DNA of 64,000 nt from Companilactobacillus heilongjiangensis (GCF_000831645.3 NZ_CP012559.1:682001-746000); one strand, 5' to 3'; positions 25,162 to 34,568 are shown, numbered from the stretch's first letter. Program-made: numbers and translations. Notes: a model not told the origin generated them from the letters alone.

Positions 25162-27021
25162 TTAGTTAACTTTTTTACTAGATGAAATTAATGTTAAGTG
25201 ATTTTTATGAACTTTATAAAATCCAGTACGAACTTTTTGATGATAAAACTTCTTCATACCTTTGGTAAATTTTTTATCATACTTTGGTACGGCAACATAT
25301 TCATATTGCTGCAAGTTCTTACGAAAGGCTTTTTCTTTGGGACTGAAGACTGCTTGACCAGTGGCATTGTTGGTGAAGAAATAATAATTTGCTAAATAAC
25401 CTGCATAATACGTAGTAACTTCCACTTTTTGTGGATCAACAATAAGTATTTTTTTGTCATTGAGTTTAGTCCAAGGCTGAGCAACTTTGGTAATCATTAC
25501 AGGTAACGTTCGGCGATTATAGTTATTGGTAAAATTCGTACCATTGATTTCTGAATACATCATAATAACTGAAAAGAACATAACTAAAAATGTTGCCAGT
25601 TGATAACCATTTTTTGTCCAAATGGATTGAAAATTCCGTGGTCCACGTTCAGTTAAATTCTGTTCATAAAATGTCTCATCAATAACTCTGACGAGAACAA
25701 TCGCACCAATAAATAGATTTAAGACTACTGTGGTGGACATATACCGTTCAAAACCATCAAGTGTGATTGCTTCGTCGAATGGCATTGAAAGGACGTACAT
25801 TCCCAATAAACTGAAGTAATAAAGAATGGAAATTAAATCGAGTACGCCCAGAAGTTTTAGTAAATCGTTGGGGTGATGACAGGCATATTTAATAATTGCC
25901 CAAGCGCCAATTAATAAGATATTTAAAACTAGAAATCCTTGAGTAGACAATGATCCTAGGTTGAAAATTTGCTTGAGAAATTGCTGTCCAATGCCAATAA
26001 AACCATGCATACCATCATGTGATAATTGGTGAGAATAAGCTTGAGCACTGATTTCATGTTTCGAAGTTGTGAAAGTTGTTTTGACGTGAATTTCCCACCA
26101 GATAAATGGTAAAGCGCCAACTAACAGCGTTCCTAGCCAAGCTCGAGCAATTTTCAAAGTTCGTTTGAACCAAGTATCGGCGTTAATTCTTTGAATGAGC
26201 ATGTATAAGTAATAAGCCGCGATGATTACTACAAAGAAAGCTGCTGAGTTTTTAACTAACAATAATGTTCCACTGAATAAAGCCACATGTGCCATTTGTA
26301 GTTTGGGCTGTTGTTGGTAGATAAATATTCCAACTAATGCGGCCATGGTTAGGATAGCTAGGACGTAATCCACTAGTAAATTATTTAGACGGATATTAAT
26401 GTTGAATACGTATGAGATGGAAATTGCTAAACACAATAGCATCGAATTTAGTCCACGAGTACGATCTCTCAAAGTAGCGAAAATGGCATAACTAGCTGCC
26501 CAAATTAGAGCAAACTGTGCCACAAGCATTGTTCCAGAATTGAAACCCACGAAATTTACAAATTGAGCGATGAATAAGGCCGTTGCCGGTGGGTATGAGG
26601 TGAAAGAAATAATCGTATCACTAGGTCTTGGCAAATGTCCGGTGTACGTCATGAATTTCACAATGGTGGCCCAATGTGAAAAGTTATCATAATGAATCAG
26701 AGGACTCCTGAGTAAGACCAATGCCATTACGAAACCTAAGAAAATCATCCAAGCATCGAATAGGTGGATGCCCTCGTAGTGGAAAGAAACTTTTCCAAAG
26801 TAGCCTAGTGTTAAACGTGTTATCAGTAAAATGACGCCAAGACTAGTAACTGCCCAAATGCCAAATTTTAACAATCCCAGCATTGCAAAAATGTACAGAA
26901 GTATGATTTGAACTAATATGCCAGTTATCCACGTTAGATAGGGACTGACATGAATCCAGCGCATGGCACTGCTGTAGCCGATAACGGCTAATGAAAAGAA
27001 AATAAGACCAATGAATGCCAA
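25162..27021 (-). CDS. Polytopic membrane protein, GT-C-like glycosyltransferase candidate (paralogue 2)
   Basis: 619 residues, TTG start at 27021 with GGAGG seven bases upstream. There are about 11-12 hydrophobic helices and a C-terminal soluble domain of about 130 residues. The conserved block YDNFSHWATIVKFMTYTGHL and the phrase SYPPATALFIAQFV recur in the adjacent 613-residue protein, so the two arose by tandem duplication. An acidic residue in the first outer loop, many helices and an extracytoplasmic tail are GT-C features (polyprenyl-phosphate sugar users). The neighbouring GT2-GtrA fusion could supply such a donor. Family is inferred, not certain. Confidence 0.65.
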   Translation of the reverse strand: MAFIGLIFFSLAVIGYSSAMRWIHVSPYLTWITGILVQIILLYIFAMLGLLKFGIWAVTSLGVILLITRLTLGYFGKVSFHYEGIHLFDAWMIFLGFVMALVLLRSPLIHYDNFSHWATIVKFMTYTGHLPRPSDTIISFTSYPPATALFIAQFVNFVGFNSGTMLVAQFALIWAASYAIFATLRDRTRGLNSMLLCLAISISYVFNINIRLNNLLVDYVLAILTMAALVGIFIYQQQPKLQMAHVALFSGTLLLVKNSAAFFVVIIAAYYLYMLIQRINADTWFKRTLKIARAWLGTLLVGALPFIWWEIHVKTTFTTSKHEISAQAYSHQLSHDGMHGFIGIGQQFLKQIFNLGSLSTQGFLVLNILLIGAWAIIKYACHHPNDLLKLLGVLDLISILYYFSLLGMYVLSMPFDEAITLDGFERYMSTTVVLNLFIGAIVLVRVIDETFYEQNLTERGPRNFQSIWTKNGYQLATFLVMFFSVIMMYSEINGTNFTNNYNRRTLPVMITKVAQPWTKLNDKKILIVDPQKVEVTTYYAGYLANYYFFTNNATGQAVFSPKEKAFRKNLQQYEYVAVPKYDKKFTKGMKKFYHQKVRTGFYKVHKNHLTLISSSKKVN

Positions 27022-27038
27022 AGTGATACCTCCGTTAT

Positions 27039-28880
27039 TTAATGAATCCGTTTTAATCCGTGATTGGTGATTTTAAAGAATCCAGTAACCACGTGTTGAT
27101 GATAAACTTTTTGCGTTAGAACAGTGAATGTTCTGTGAGTTTCAGGGATTGCCACATAATCATAGTTTTCAACTGCTTTTTTAAAAGCTTCTGGTGTCAT
27201 CATGAAGTTCTCTTGTCCGACCGCCTTGTCAGTGAAGAAGTAATAACGGCCGACATATCCCGCATAGTAATCGTCAACGTCGACTTTCTCGGGATCGACA
27301 ATAAGAACCTTTTTGTGATTAAGGTGAGTCCAAGGTTTAGCAATTCGACTCATCTGTAGTGGCAACATATTGTGGTTCATTCTGTTTGTAAAATTAGTTC
27401 CGGTGATTTCAGAGTACATCATGGTTATGGCAAAGAAACCGACAACCAAAGTGGTGATTTGATAGATATTCTTTGATGATGCGCTCTTAAATGATTGGGT
27501 GCTTCTCTTTTGAAAGTTCTGTTCAAATTGCAGCCGATCCAGTACTCGAACAAGGGCAATGGACCCAATGAGTAAGTTGGCAATTACCATACTAGCCATA
27601 TATCTTTCAAATCCATCAAGAACAATAGCTTCAGCGTATGGCATTGAGAGAATGTACATACCGAATAAACTTCCATAATAGGCAATAAATACGATGTCCA
27701 AAAGTATAGTCATTCCAAAGAGATCATTTTTTTGATGTTTTAGAAGTCGTGCATACACCCATGTTCCAATCAGAACGACATTGATTAATATAATTCCTTT
27801 AGTAGACAATGAATTTAAACTCAAAATTTGATTGATGAATTTGTGAGCAATTTTTAGTAGTTCCTGATGATTTTCACCATTTAATTGTTTGGAATAGGCT
27901 TGTGCACTGATTTGGTGTTTGGAGATAGGAAAAGTTGTTTTTACGTGATGCTCCCACCAAAGAAATGGCAAGAGACCGATGCCAATGGAAGTTGCCAGTT
28001 TTATGGGGATGGTAATTAGTTTTGTATACCAATGACCTTTTGAGTTAGTTAATAGGATGTAGAAAAAGTACACGCCAATCATTACAACGTAGAATGTGGC
28101 AGAGTTTTTCACTAACATTAGTGCACCGATAAAAATTGCTGTATGAACACAAAGCAATAAGGGACGTTGACGATAGACAAAGATTCCGATCAATGCGGCG
28201 ACCATAATAATAGGTAGAACATAATCGACTAAGAGATTATTTAGTCTAATAGCAACGTTAAAGACAAATGAGATTGCCAAGGTGAAGCAGAGTGCAAAAC
28301 TAGTTAAAGCTCGGGAACGGTCCCGAAGGCCAGCAAAGATAGAATAACCGGCTGCCCAGATTAAGAGAAATTGGGCTACTAGCATAGTTCCGTCACTAAA
28401 TCCGGTCCAGTGGACAAATTGGGTAATGAATAAGGCTGTAGCAGGTGGATATGAGGTAAAGGAAATTAATTTATCAGCTGCCCCAGGCAAATGGCCGGTA
28501 AATGTCATGAACTTTACCATAACAGCCCAATGTGAAAAATTGTCATAGTGAACTAGTGGACTTTTGAGTAATGTTTGGCACATAGCGGCACCTAAACCAA
28601 GCATCCACAAGTCAAAAAGATGAATACCTTCAAATTTCAACTGACCTTTGTGCCAGAAACTCAAGCCAAACCAGATTACCAACAAAGCAATTCCGAAGTA
28701 AGTGACTATTTTAATCCCCAAGTTGAGGAGACCAGTCATAGCGAAGACGTATAAAATTAAAATTTGTACCAGCATGGAAGTGATCCACGCCAAGTAAGGA
28801 CTAACGCCGAAACGCCGCAGGGTTCCGTTATATCCCGATAGTCCCAATATATATATAAGAAAACCAATCCAAGCGTTCAT
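27039..28880 (-). CDS. Polytopic membrane protein, GT-C-like glycosyltransferase candidate (paralogue 1)
   Basis: 613 residues, ATG at 28880 with GGGGAG upstream. It has the same architecture as the next gene: about 11-12 helices, YDNFSHWAVMVKFMTFTGHL, SYPPATALFITQFV and a C-terminal domain with WTHLNHKKVLIVDPEKV matching WTKLNDKKILIVDPQKV in its partner. It lies 14 bases after the PilZ glycosyltransferase and 17 bases before its paralogue, so all are one transcript. Two diverged copies suggest two different acceptors or two successive sugars, which is inference. Confidence 0.65.
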   Translation of the reverse strand: MNAWIGFLIYILGLSGYNGTLRRFGVSPYLAWITSMLVQILILYVFAMTGLLNLGIKIVTYFGIALLVIWFGLSFWHKGQLKFEGIHLFDLWMLGLGAAMCQTLLKSPLVHYDNFSHWAVMVKFMTFTGHLPGAADKLISFTSYPPATALFITQFVHWTGFSDGTMLVAQFLLIWAAGYSIFAGLRDRSRALTSFALCFTLAISFVFNVAIRLNNLLVDYVLPIIMVAALIGIFVYRQRPLLLCVHTAIFIGALMLVKNSATFYVVMIGVYFFYILLTNSKGHWYTKLITIPIKLATSIGIGLLPFLWWEHHVKTTFPISKHQISAQAYSKQLNGENHQELLKIAHKFINQILSLNSLSTKGIILINVVLIGTWVYARLLKHQKNDLFGMTILLDIVFIAYYGSLFGMYILSMPYAEAIVLDGFERYMASMVIANLLIGSIALVRVLDRLQFEQNFQKRSTQSFKSASSKNIYQITTLVVGFFAITMMYSEITGTNFTNRMNHNMLPLQMSRIAKPWTHLNHKKVLIVDPEKVDVDDYYAGYVGRYYFFTDKAVGQENFMMTPEAFKKAVENYDYVAIPETHRTFTVLTQKVYHQHVVTGFFKITNHGLKRIH

Positions 28881-28894
28881 TATAGTTACTCCCC

Positions 28895-30880
28895 TTAAAA
28901 GCGATTAAAGTAATGACTTAATTTACGTTCATAGGTTCTAACACGCACAATTAAGTTCATATAAAGTTCGTCAAATGGTGTTACCCAAGTATCTTGAACA
29001 CTTGGTAGCGTTTTGTTGGCACCGTCGTAAACCAGTTGTAGATAGTGATTCTGGCTTTCACCAGCTTTCACCTTAACTTGTGTACTGTAGATGGTGGTTT
29101 TATCACGATGGCTGATTCGAACGACTTTGCCAGATAACTGAACGTTGTAATCCTGGTGCTTTACCGTTAAGTTCACAACGTCATTTTCTTTAATGTCACT
29201 ATCAGCTCCGTCAGTGGTAGCGAAGGCAACGCCACCTTCAGAAATATCTTCAGTTTTCATTGGATGCCATTTACCATCATTGCCCTGAACTTTGCCAGGT
29301 ACTCGCCGAATAAACCGTTCATTTTTGCGATAAACGGGACGTCCCATTGAAATAAATAGACACATGCTGAGATTGATAAAATGCATTAATAGCCAGAAAG
29401 TAATAACACTACCAACCAAAATTTCTGAGCCATATTTACCATAATTGAATTTGATAATTGCGACTAATGTGATAGTCCAAAGAATCAAATATGGAAGAAT
29501 ATAGAGTTTGTCTTTCAGTGAATAAGTGACATTTTTGGAAGTGACTTTGAATTTTTTAGCCTTAATTCCGATTGATTCAAGCAGCACGGGAATAAACAAA
29601 TAGGGGGCAAAGAATGTTTCTTGAACTTCACCCCAACGTTCATTCCGAATTTTGGCAGCGTCACCCATACCTGACGTATCGCCCATAACATAGTGCAAGA
29701 GAAAGTAACCGGGAGCCCAAATAACCATTAAGATCCAGAAGTTAGCATTAACAACTTGGATTTTGAAGAGTGCATATAGAATTGGTGCAATCATATAAAT
29801 CATTCGTCTGAAGAAAGCCCACCAATAGAAGTAGGCATTAATTAAAATGATTCGATTTATCATTGATAAGTGTGGATTAGTGAAGATATGTAAATTACGG
29901 CAACTTTGCATAACACCACGTGCCCATCTAGTCCGTTGTTTGATAACACCCTTCATATCAATTGGGGTGATACCACTAGACTGTGGGACCTTGGTAGCCA
30001 GACTGACGTAACCGGCCATATTTAGTTCAGTTCCTAGTTCGAAATCTTCAGTGATTGTATCAGTGGGAAAATCGCCAACCTCGTCAACAGCACTGCGTAA
30101 GAATACTGCATTGGATCCGGTGAACAGAGCTCGTTTATTACCACCATTGAGGACATTAATATCTCGTGAGAAAAAGTCTTGTTCGTTAGGGATGATTTTT
30201 TCTGAGAATAAATTAAATTGAAAAATATCGGCGTTATAGAAACTTTGTGGCGTTTGAACGAAACCCAAAGGATCAGTGTGGTCAGGATCATCTTTCAATT
30301 GCTGAAAGTTTTCGGTAAAAAACGGAACAGTATTGCGTAAGAATCCGGAAAATGGAATCATATCGGTATCAAAAATTGCAAATAATGGGGAATGCATTTT
30401 GGCCAAAGTATGGTTGATGTTTCCAGATTTAGCTTGCTTATTGTCTTCCATACCGGAATATCCAATGTGATACTTCTTAGCTAACGCCATTACCTCTGGA
30501 CGATTACCATCATCGGCAATAACGATATGAACCTTGCTTTTATCGGGATAGTCGATGTATGTTGCTGCATTGACAGTTTTACGTAGCAGTTCGACTTCCT
30601 CATTGTGAGTAACGATAATGATATCGACATCAGGCAATGGTTGAGTTTTACTGTAATCGGGAATCTTTAAATTCCATTTTGTTTTAGTTGAAAGCATTCG
30701 GAAGAAAATAAGAATGAATCCGGTGGCATTGGATAAAATTTCACTTAATACTAATAGCAACGCAAAAATTAATGTAAAAATATTAGAATGCCAAGGAATT
30801 GTAAAAAATACTCGCCATAGCAAATAAATTACTGAGAGAAGAATTGCCAAAAAATATAATAAACGGCGACTGTTAGACAT
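28895..30880 (-). CDS. Cellulose-synthase-like family 2 glycosyltransferase with C-terminal PilZ domain
   Basis: 661 residues. Two N-terminal helices; a GT2 catalytic domain with DDG (123-125), DTD (171-173), TED (277-279) and QRTRW (315-319), i.e. the full D,D,D,QxxRW set of processive synthases; four or more further helices; then a PilZ-type domain (about 514-615) with R-x-x-x-R around residues 518-526 and DISEGG (545-550), the c-di-GMP-binding pattern. This is the BcsA layout. It would make and export a polysaccharide under c-di-GMP control, by analogy. No bcsB-like or diguanylate cyclase gene is in the window, and the product is unlikely to be plain cellulose. Overlaps the upstream gene by 8 bases. 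Confidence 0.88.
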   Translation of the reverse strand: MSNSRRLLYFLAILLSVIYLLWRVFFTIPWHSNIFTLIFALLLVLSEILSNATGFILIFFRMLSTKTKWNLKIPDYSKTQPLPDVDIIIVTHNEEVELLRKTVNAATYIDYPDKSKVHIVIADDGNRPEVMALAKKYHIGYSGMEDNKQAKSGNINHTLAKMHSPLFAIFDTDMIPFSGFLRNTVPFFTENFQQLKDDPDHTDPLGFVQTPQSFYNADIFQFNLFSEKIIPNEQDFFSRDINVLNGGNKRALFTGSNAVFLRSAVDEVGDFPTDTITEDFELGTELNMAGYVSLATKVPQSSGITPIDMKGVIKQRTRWARGVMQSCRNLHIFTNPHLSMINRIILINAYFYWWAFFRRMIYMIAPILYALFKIQVVNANFWILMVIWAPGYFLLHYVMGDTSGMGDAAKIRNERWGEVQETFFAPYLFIPVLLESIGIKAKKFKVTSKNVTYSLKDKLYILPYLILWTITLVAIIKFNYGKYGSEILVGSVITFWLLMHFINLSMCLFISMGRPVYRKNERFIRRVPGKVQGNDGKWHPMKTEDISEGGVAFATTDGADSDIKENDVVNLTVKHQDYNVQLSGKVVRISHRDKTTIYSTQVKVKAGESQNHYLQLVYDGANKTLPSVQDTWVTPFDELYMNLIVRVRTYERKLSHYFNRF

Positions 30881-31952
30881 GTTGTGGACCTTCTTTAAAG
30901 ATGAAATTGCTCTGAATACGATAGCTGATCATAAAGAGAATGAAATCAACAATCATTTTGGCAATTGTCGGCATAATCGGGCCACTTGTAACAGGCAAAA
31001 GGTCTGTTAGCAAATCAGTGAAGTATCCTGAGGCAAACATCTGTGCAACAAAAAGAAGGGCATACTTGATCAAGGTTTGATGTCCAGCACGATTGAAGAC
31101 CACTTGATGATTAATTGCATAATTGGCAATAGAGGATAGGACTCGAGAGGTTATTGTTGCAATCAGAATACTGTTTAAACTATGATTTCGCAGGAAAAAG
31201 AGGACAAGATAAAATAGACTAATATCGATTAGAAAAGATATTAGCCCGCTGGCAGCAAATTTTAGAAAACGTGAATAAATTGCGATTGAATCACGAATTA
31301 CTCTAAAGTGAGATGAGGAATTGCCGTCTAAATAAATTGTAGGAATAGGTTGTTCAACAACCTGGATGTCATATTTTTTTGCCTGTAGCAACATATCAAA
31401 CTCGAATTCGAAACGATTACCCGGAAAATCAATTAGAGTTGCAGTGTAATCGATAGGAATAACCCGTAGACCAGTTTGGGTGTCTGAAATATTTTGGTGT
31501 GTTAATAAGCGTACTAATCCACTAGTTAAAAGATTTCCAAATTGGCTTCGAAATGGGATGTTATTCGTGAAATGCCGAACCCCAATTACTAAGCGACGCG
31601 GATTTAAAGAAAACTTATCCAGACAACTTTGTAATGCGGATACGGTGTGTTGCCCATCGGAATCCATTGTTGCTACACCATCTAAGTCAGATAGGTGTTC
31701 TTGAACATAAGAAAAGGCAGTTTTTAAAGCTGCTCCTTTACCTCGATTAGTGGGATGGTGCAGTATGACTAATTCAGGGTAACTTTGGTTTAACTTTGTA
31801 AAAATATCTTGATGATGAACGTCACTACCATCATCCACAATGATAGTTTGTTTGACGATGTTATTTAAGGACACAGTTTCAGTGATGTTTTTGATTAATT
31901 CGATTAATTTTTCGTCCGGATTGAGTGCCGGAATTATGATGTCAATTTTCAA
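30873..31952 (-). CDS. GT2 polyprenyl-phosphate sugar transferase fused to a GtrA flippase domain
   Basis: 359 residues, TTG start at 31952 behind a GGGGGG RBS. The N-terminal half (1 to about 225) is a DPM1-like GT2: IPALNPDEKL, VDDGSD (40-44), NRGKGAALKTAF and DSDGQ (97-101). The C-terminal part (about 230-355) has four helices and the GtrA signature FAASGLISFLIDISLFYLVL. Such fusions charge undecaprenyl phosphate with a sugar and move it across the membrane for GT-C enzymes. It is first in the four-gene minus-strand operon, where two GT-C-like proteins could be its users. Confidence 0.88.
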   Translation of the reverse strand: MKIDIIIPALNPDEKLIELIKNITETVSLNNIVKQTIIVDDGSDVHHQDIFTKLNQSYPELVILHHPTNRGKGAALKTAFSYVQEHLSDLDGVATMDSDGQHTVSALQSCLDKFSLNPRRLVIGVRHFTNNIPFRSQFGNLLTSGLVRLLTHQNISDTQTGLRVIPIDYTATLIDFPGNRFEFEFDMLLQAKKYDIQVVEQPIPTIYLDGNSSSHFRVIRDSIAIYSRFLKFAASGLISFLIDISLFYLVLFFLRNHSLNSILIATITSRVLSSIANYAINHQVVFNRAGHQTLIKYALLFVAQMFASGYFTDLLTDLLPVTSGPIMPTIAKMIVDFILFMISYRIQSNFIFKEGPQHV

Positions 31953-32199
31953 AATAATATTCCCCCCAAATAACTTTAGAGATACTGGTAGGTACTGTAA
32001 AAGTTAATAAAAAACTGCTCATAAATTATAAAGAATATATATGATTCTTGATTAAATATAATTAGTTTTGTATAAAATTATTTTGTTCTTATATGACCTT
32101 ATTATAGTTCATAGGACGACTAAGTTCGATACACTAATTAGTTTTTTTATATTGAAAAATAACAAAGATTGTATCGGTATTTTTAATACATATGATAAG
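31953..32199 (-). promoter_or_regulatory. Upstream region of the glycan operon
   Basis: No gene seen. On the minus strand a good -10 (TATAAT, 32030-32025) lies about 75 bases before the start codon; the -35 at the right distance is poor. AT-rich throughout. A regulated or activator-dependent promoter would fit the weak -35, but that is a guess. Confidence 0.35.
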
Positions 32200-32255
32200 A
32201 AACAAAAATAGCCCCAATGTGATCAATCTTTACGATTCTCACATTGGAGCTATTA
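32200..32255 (-). terminator. Intrinsic terminator of the GDPD gene
   Basis: Minus-strand stem AATAGCTCCAATGTGA / TCACATTGGGGCTATT followed by TTTGTTTC. Confidence 0.88.
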
Positions 32256-32324
32256 ATTTGTTAATAATTTAATTATTTTATTTTTTAAGTAATAATTTGG
32301 GTGACCAAGGATTGGATTTAATCA

Positions 32325-33188
32325 TTATTTCCAACGATTAATCAATTTCGATGTTTCCTTGGTATTGTTTGTGAAGACACTGTCCAATTTCAAAGTGTTT
32401 AAGGCAGTGTAATTATCATTATATGTGTTGAGAATCCAGCCATTAGTTTTGAAACCATTTTTATGAGCTAGTTTAACTAACTTAGGAGTCCATTGATCCA
32501 ATCTGATTGAAATAAACTTGATGTAACGTGGGGCATTTTCAATCTGTTCGCTGTATTGGCGCTCAGTTACGGAGTCTAGTAGCCAGAGTGTAGGGACACT
32601 TTTCAAAGCTTTGTGGACTGCCTCGATACCGGGTAAGCTTTCATCTTGCATGATGATATTATTGGCCATCTTATGACGTTTTATTTCTTTAATGAGAGCT
32701 TTTTCGGTGTCGGTATTGTCGCCAGCATTCTTTTTAGTTTCTATAATATAGTGAACTTTTTTACCATAACGTTTGAAAACATCTTTTAATTGATGAATTC
32801 TTTCACCATTATGTAGTTTAACTTTATTAATTTTACTTGAAGTAGATGTTGAAATAGTTACGTTGTGACCGGTCGACTTTTTGAGATTGTCATCGTGAGA
32901 AACGTACAATTTATTATCCTTGCTTAACCAAACATCTTGTTCGATATATTGAGTCCCATCTTTAATAGCTTGATTGTAGCCGCTAAATGAATGATCCGGA
33001 TTGTTATAAGGGCTGCCTCGATGTGAAAAAATTATCGGTGAGTCTGGTGCCGCGTGGTTGACGCTTTGTGTTATGGAAGTAAGATTTTTAGCCTTGGGAG
33101 CGGCAGCTGCCAGAGCAGTAGTAGCTACCAGTGGCATTGTCAAAACTGTCAAAAGCAATAGAATTGATGCAATTTTTATTTTCTTCAT
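32325..33188 (-). CDS. Secreted glycerophosphodiester phosphodiesterase (GDPD family)
   Basis: 287 residues; signal peptide at 1-28 (KKIKIAS, hydrophobic core, ALAAA). The GDPD TIM-barrel shows HRGSP (H56, R57), YIEQDVWLS (E83, D85), VSHDDNL (H98) and, later, YIIETKK. The usual PEN after HRG reads PDH here. These enzymes hydrolyse glycerophosphodiesters to glycerol-3-phosphate plus alcohol; a secreted form could act on lipoteichoic acid or lipid debris in the wall. ATG with GAGGGGAA upstream. Monocistronic. Confidence 0.9.
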   Translation of the reverse strand: MKKIKIASILLLLTVLTMPLVATTALAAAAPKAKNLTSITQSVNHAAPDSPIIFSHRGSPYNNPDHSFSGYNQAIKDGTQYIEQDVWLSKDNKLYVSHDDNLKKSTGHNVTISTSTSSKINKVKLHNGERIHQLKDVFKRYGKKVHYIIETKKNAGDNTDTEKALIKEIKRHKMANNIIMQDESLPGIEAVHKALKSVPTLWLLDSVTERQYSEQIENAPRYIKFISIRLDQWTPKLVKLAHKNGFKTNGWILNTYNDNYTALNTLKLDSVFTNNTKETSKLINRWK

Positions 33189-33226
33189 TTTTTCCCCTCG
33201 GAATCAATATTATCTTATTTTACCCA

Positions 33227-33261
33227 TAAAAAAAGTGTTACCGCAAGCTAATGGGTAACAC
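33227..33261 (-). terminator. Intrinsic terminator after the 105-residue hypothetical gene
   Basis: Minus-strand hairpin GTGTTACC / GGTAACAC with loop CATTAGCTTGC, followed by seven T residues. It sits between the 33269 gene and the GDPD promoter region. Confidence 0.88.
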
Positions 33262-33268
33262 AAATTAT

Positions 33269-33586
33269 TTAATGAAACTTGAATGGACGATAGTTCTTAT
33301 TTTCGTGATGACCTAATGCAATTTTCTTTGGTTTTTTACTGCAACAAGCTTCATCATTTTTATCGGTAGCCATGGGTTCTAAAACCAATCGTTTAGTTTT
33401 TTCACGTTCAATTTTTAGCTTCTTACTTAGTTGGCGATTTCTCCAAAAGTCATGGATACAAATAGCAACGGGAATGGTTGTTAGAGCGATTGTAGCAGGA
33501 ATCAACCAAGGATTTTCTTGAACCATTTTCATTTGGAATTCGTTATATTCTTTCATTTCAGCGTGCAATTCTTCAGGTGTCAACAT
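33269..33586 (-). CDS. Hypothetical single-helix membrane protein
   Basis: 105 residues. A charged N-terminal helix (MLTPEELHAEMKEYNEF), one membrane helix (about 31-49, WLIPATIALTTIPVAICI), a basic stretch and a His/Lys-rich tail containing CCSKK. I do not recognise the family. ATG preceded by GGGATATTATG with GGATGGGATA upstream (weak RBS). It has its own terminator downstream and no evident partner. Confidence 0.6.
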   Translation of the reverse strand: MLTPEELHAEMKEYNEFQMKMVQENPWLIPATIALTTIPVAICIHDFWRNRQLSKKLKIEREKTKRLVLEPMATDKNDEACCSKKPKKIALGHHENKNYRPFKFH

Positions 33587-33677
33587 AATATCCCATCCTT
33601 TTAACTTTGATGACTAAAGCATAAGCCAAAATGTAACCGATGTCATCAATTAACCTTCAAAATTTGTTAGAATTAAA

Positions 33678-33998
33678 TTAACTGCCTGAGGTGAATTTGA
33701 TACCAATGATGCTGATTAATAATAAAGCAACGAATCCCCAAGTCAGTGGAGATAATTTATCACCAAAGAGAAATACCCCCGCGATGATGGAACCAACAGC
33801 TCCGACACCAGTCCAAATTGGGTAAGCTAAACTCATTGGCATTTTCTTAACAGCTAAGGCCAACAAGCCCATGCTTAAAGCGAGACCAACGATTGTCATA
33901 ATTGTGTAGTTGAGTTTGGTGAAGCCATGACTGAGTTTCATAGTGGTAGCCCAAACAACTTCAAATAGTCCAGCAGTAATTAAATAGATCCAATTCAT
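33678..33998 (-). CDS. SMR-family exporter, Gdx/SugE type (probable guanidinium exporter)
   Basis: 106 residues from ATG 33998, which has GGAGG eight bases upstream; an in-frame ATG 36 bases earlier would fall in the terminator of the leader and is rejected. Four helices, the essential Glu13 in GLFEVVWA, and WTGVGAVGSIIAGVFLFGD, the pattern of the guanidinium exporter (Gdx) branch rather than of promiscuous EmrE-like pumps. It works as an antiparallel dimer exchanging protons. The leader at 34012-34094 contains a terminator, suggesting ligand-controlled attenuation. Confidence 0.88.
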   Translation of the reverse strand: MNWIYLITAGLFEVVWATTMKLSHGFTKLNYTIMTIVGLALSMGLLALAVKKMPMSLAYPIWTGVGAVGSIIAGVFLFGDKLSPLTWGFVALLLISIIGIKFTSGS

Positions 33999-34011
33999 AA
34001 TATTTTCCTCC

Positions 34012-34094
34012 AAAAAAATAAGTATTCCCATCAATTCCTTCTTTGGCCTAACGGAATTGACGAGAATACTTTTGTAAGTGACACCCGGCGGTGT
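34012..34094 (-). promoter_or_regulatory. Leader RNA with terminator and possible kissing loops upstream of the Gdx/SugE gene (riboswitch candidate)
   Basis: On the minus strand, hairpin 1 is ACACC-GCCG-GGTGT (34094-34081). Eight bases later comes a 19-bp stem AAGTATTCTCGTCAATTCC paired with GGAATTGATGGGAATACTT (34071-34020), loop GTTAGGCCAAAGAA, then A-TTTTTTT, and the RBS directly after. The hairpin 1 loop (GCC) can pair with GGC in the terminator loop. A terminator immediately before the RBS is the layout of a transcriptional riboswitch. Guanidine riboswitches precede this exporter family widely; a two-hairpin, loop-loop design recalls the guanidine-IV (mepA) class, but I cannot confirm the consensus. 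Confidence 0.6.
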
Positions 34095-34141
34095 TTAATG
34101 ATTTCAGATTATTTTAGCAAAGATATAGAGGTGTGGCAACC

Positions 34142-34564
34142 ATGATTAGGAAAATGCGTCCAACTGAAGTAGATGTAGTTGGCGACATATGGCTCAATGG
34201 AAATTTAGAAGCACATGATTTTATTGATAAAGATTATTGGATAAATCATTTAGATGAAGTTAAAGAACAATTCAAGCAAGCAGATATTTATGTGTATGAT
34301 AGCCAAGGTATTCAGGGGTTTGCTGGCTTAACGGATAATTATATTGCGGGAATTTTTGTTAAGAAGGAAGCTCGTAATCAGGGTGTTGGGAAACAGTTGT
34401 TGGATTATCTCAAGCAACGTTATGACAAATTGACTCTAGATGTTTATGCTAAAAATAAAAGTGCTTTTAAATTTTATCAAAATAACGATTTTCGTATTTC
34501 TGTAGAAAGTATTGATGAAGATAGTAACGAGAAAGATTATCAAATGGTTTGGAGCAAGGGGTGA
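34142..34564 (+). CDS. GNAT-family N-acetyltransferase (YiaC/PhnO-like)
   Basis: 140 residues from ATG 34142, preceded by GAGGTG (34128-34133); the GTG at 34133 lies inside that RBS. The GNAT fold is clear: IRKMRPTEVDVV at the start, LTDNYIAGIFVKKEARNQGV leading into the acetyl-CoA pyrophosphate loop RNQGVGKQL, and the C-terminal KSAFKFYQNNDF. Substrate unknown. It overlaps nothing and ends 4 bases before the DUF3923 gene, so the two are probably co-transcribed, divergently from the SMR gene. Confidence 0.85.
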   Translation: MIRKMRPTEVDVVGDIWLNGNLEAHDFIDKDYWINHLDEVKEQFKQADIYVYDSQGIQGFAGLTDNYIAGIFVKKEARNQGVGKQLLDYLKQRYDKLTLDVYAKNKSAFKFYQNNDFRISVESIDEDSNEKDYQMVWSKG

Positions 34565-34568
34565 GTGT

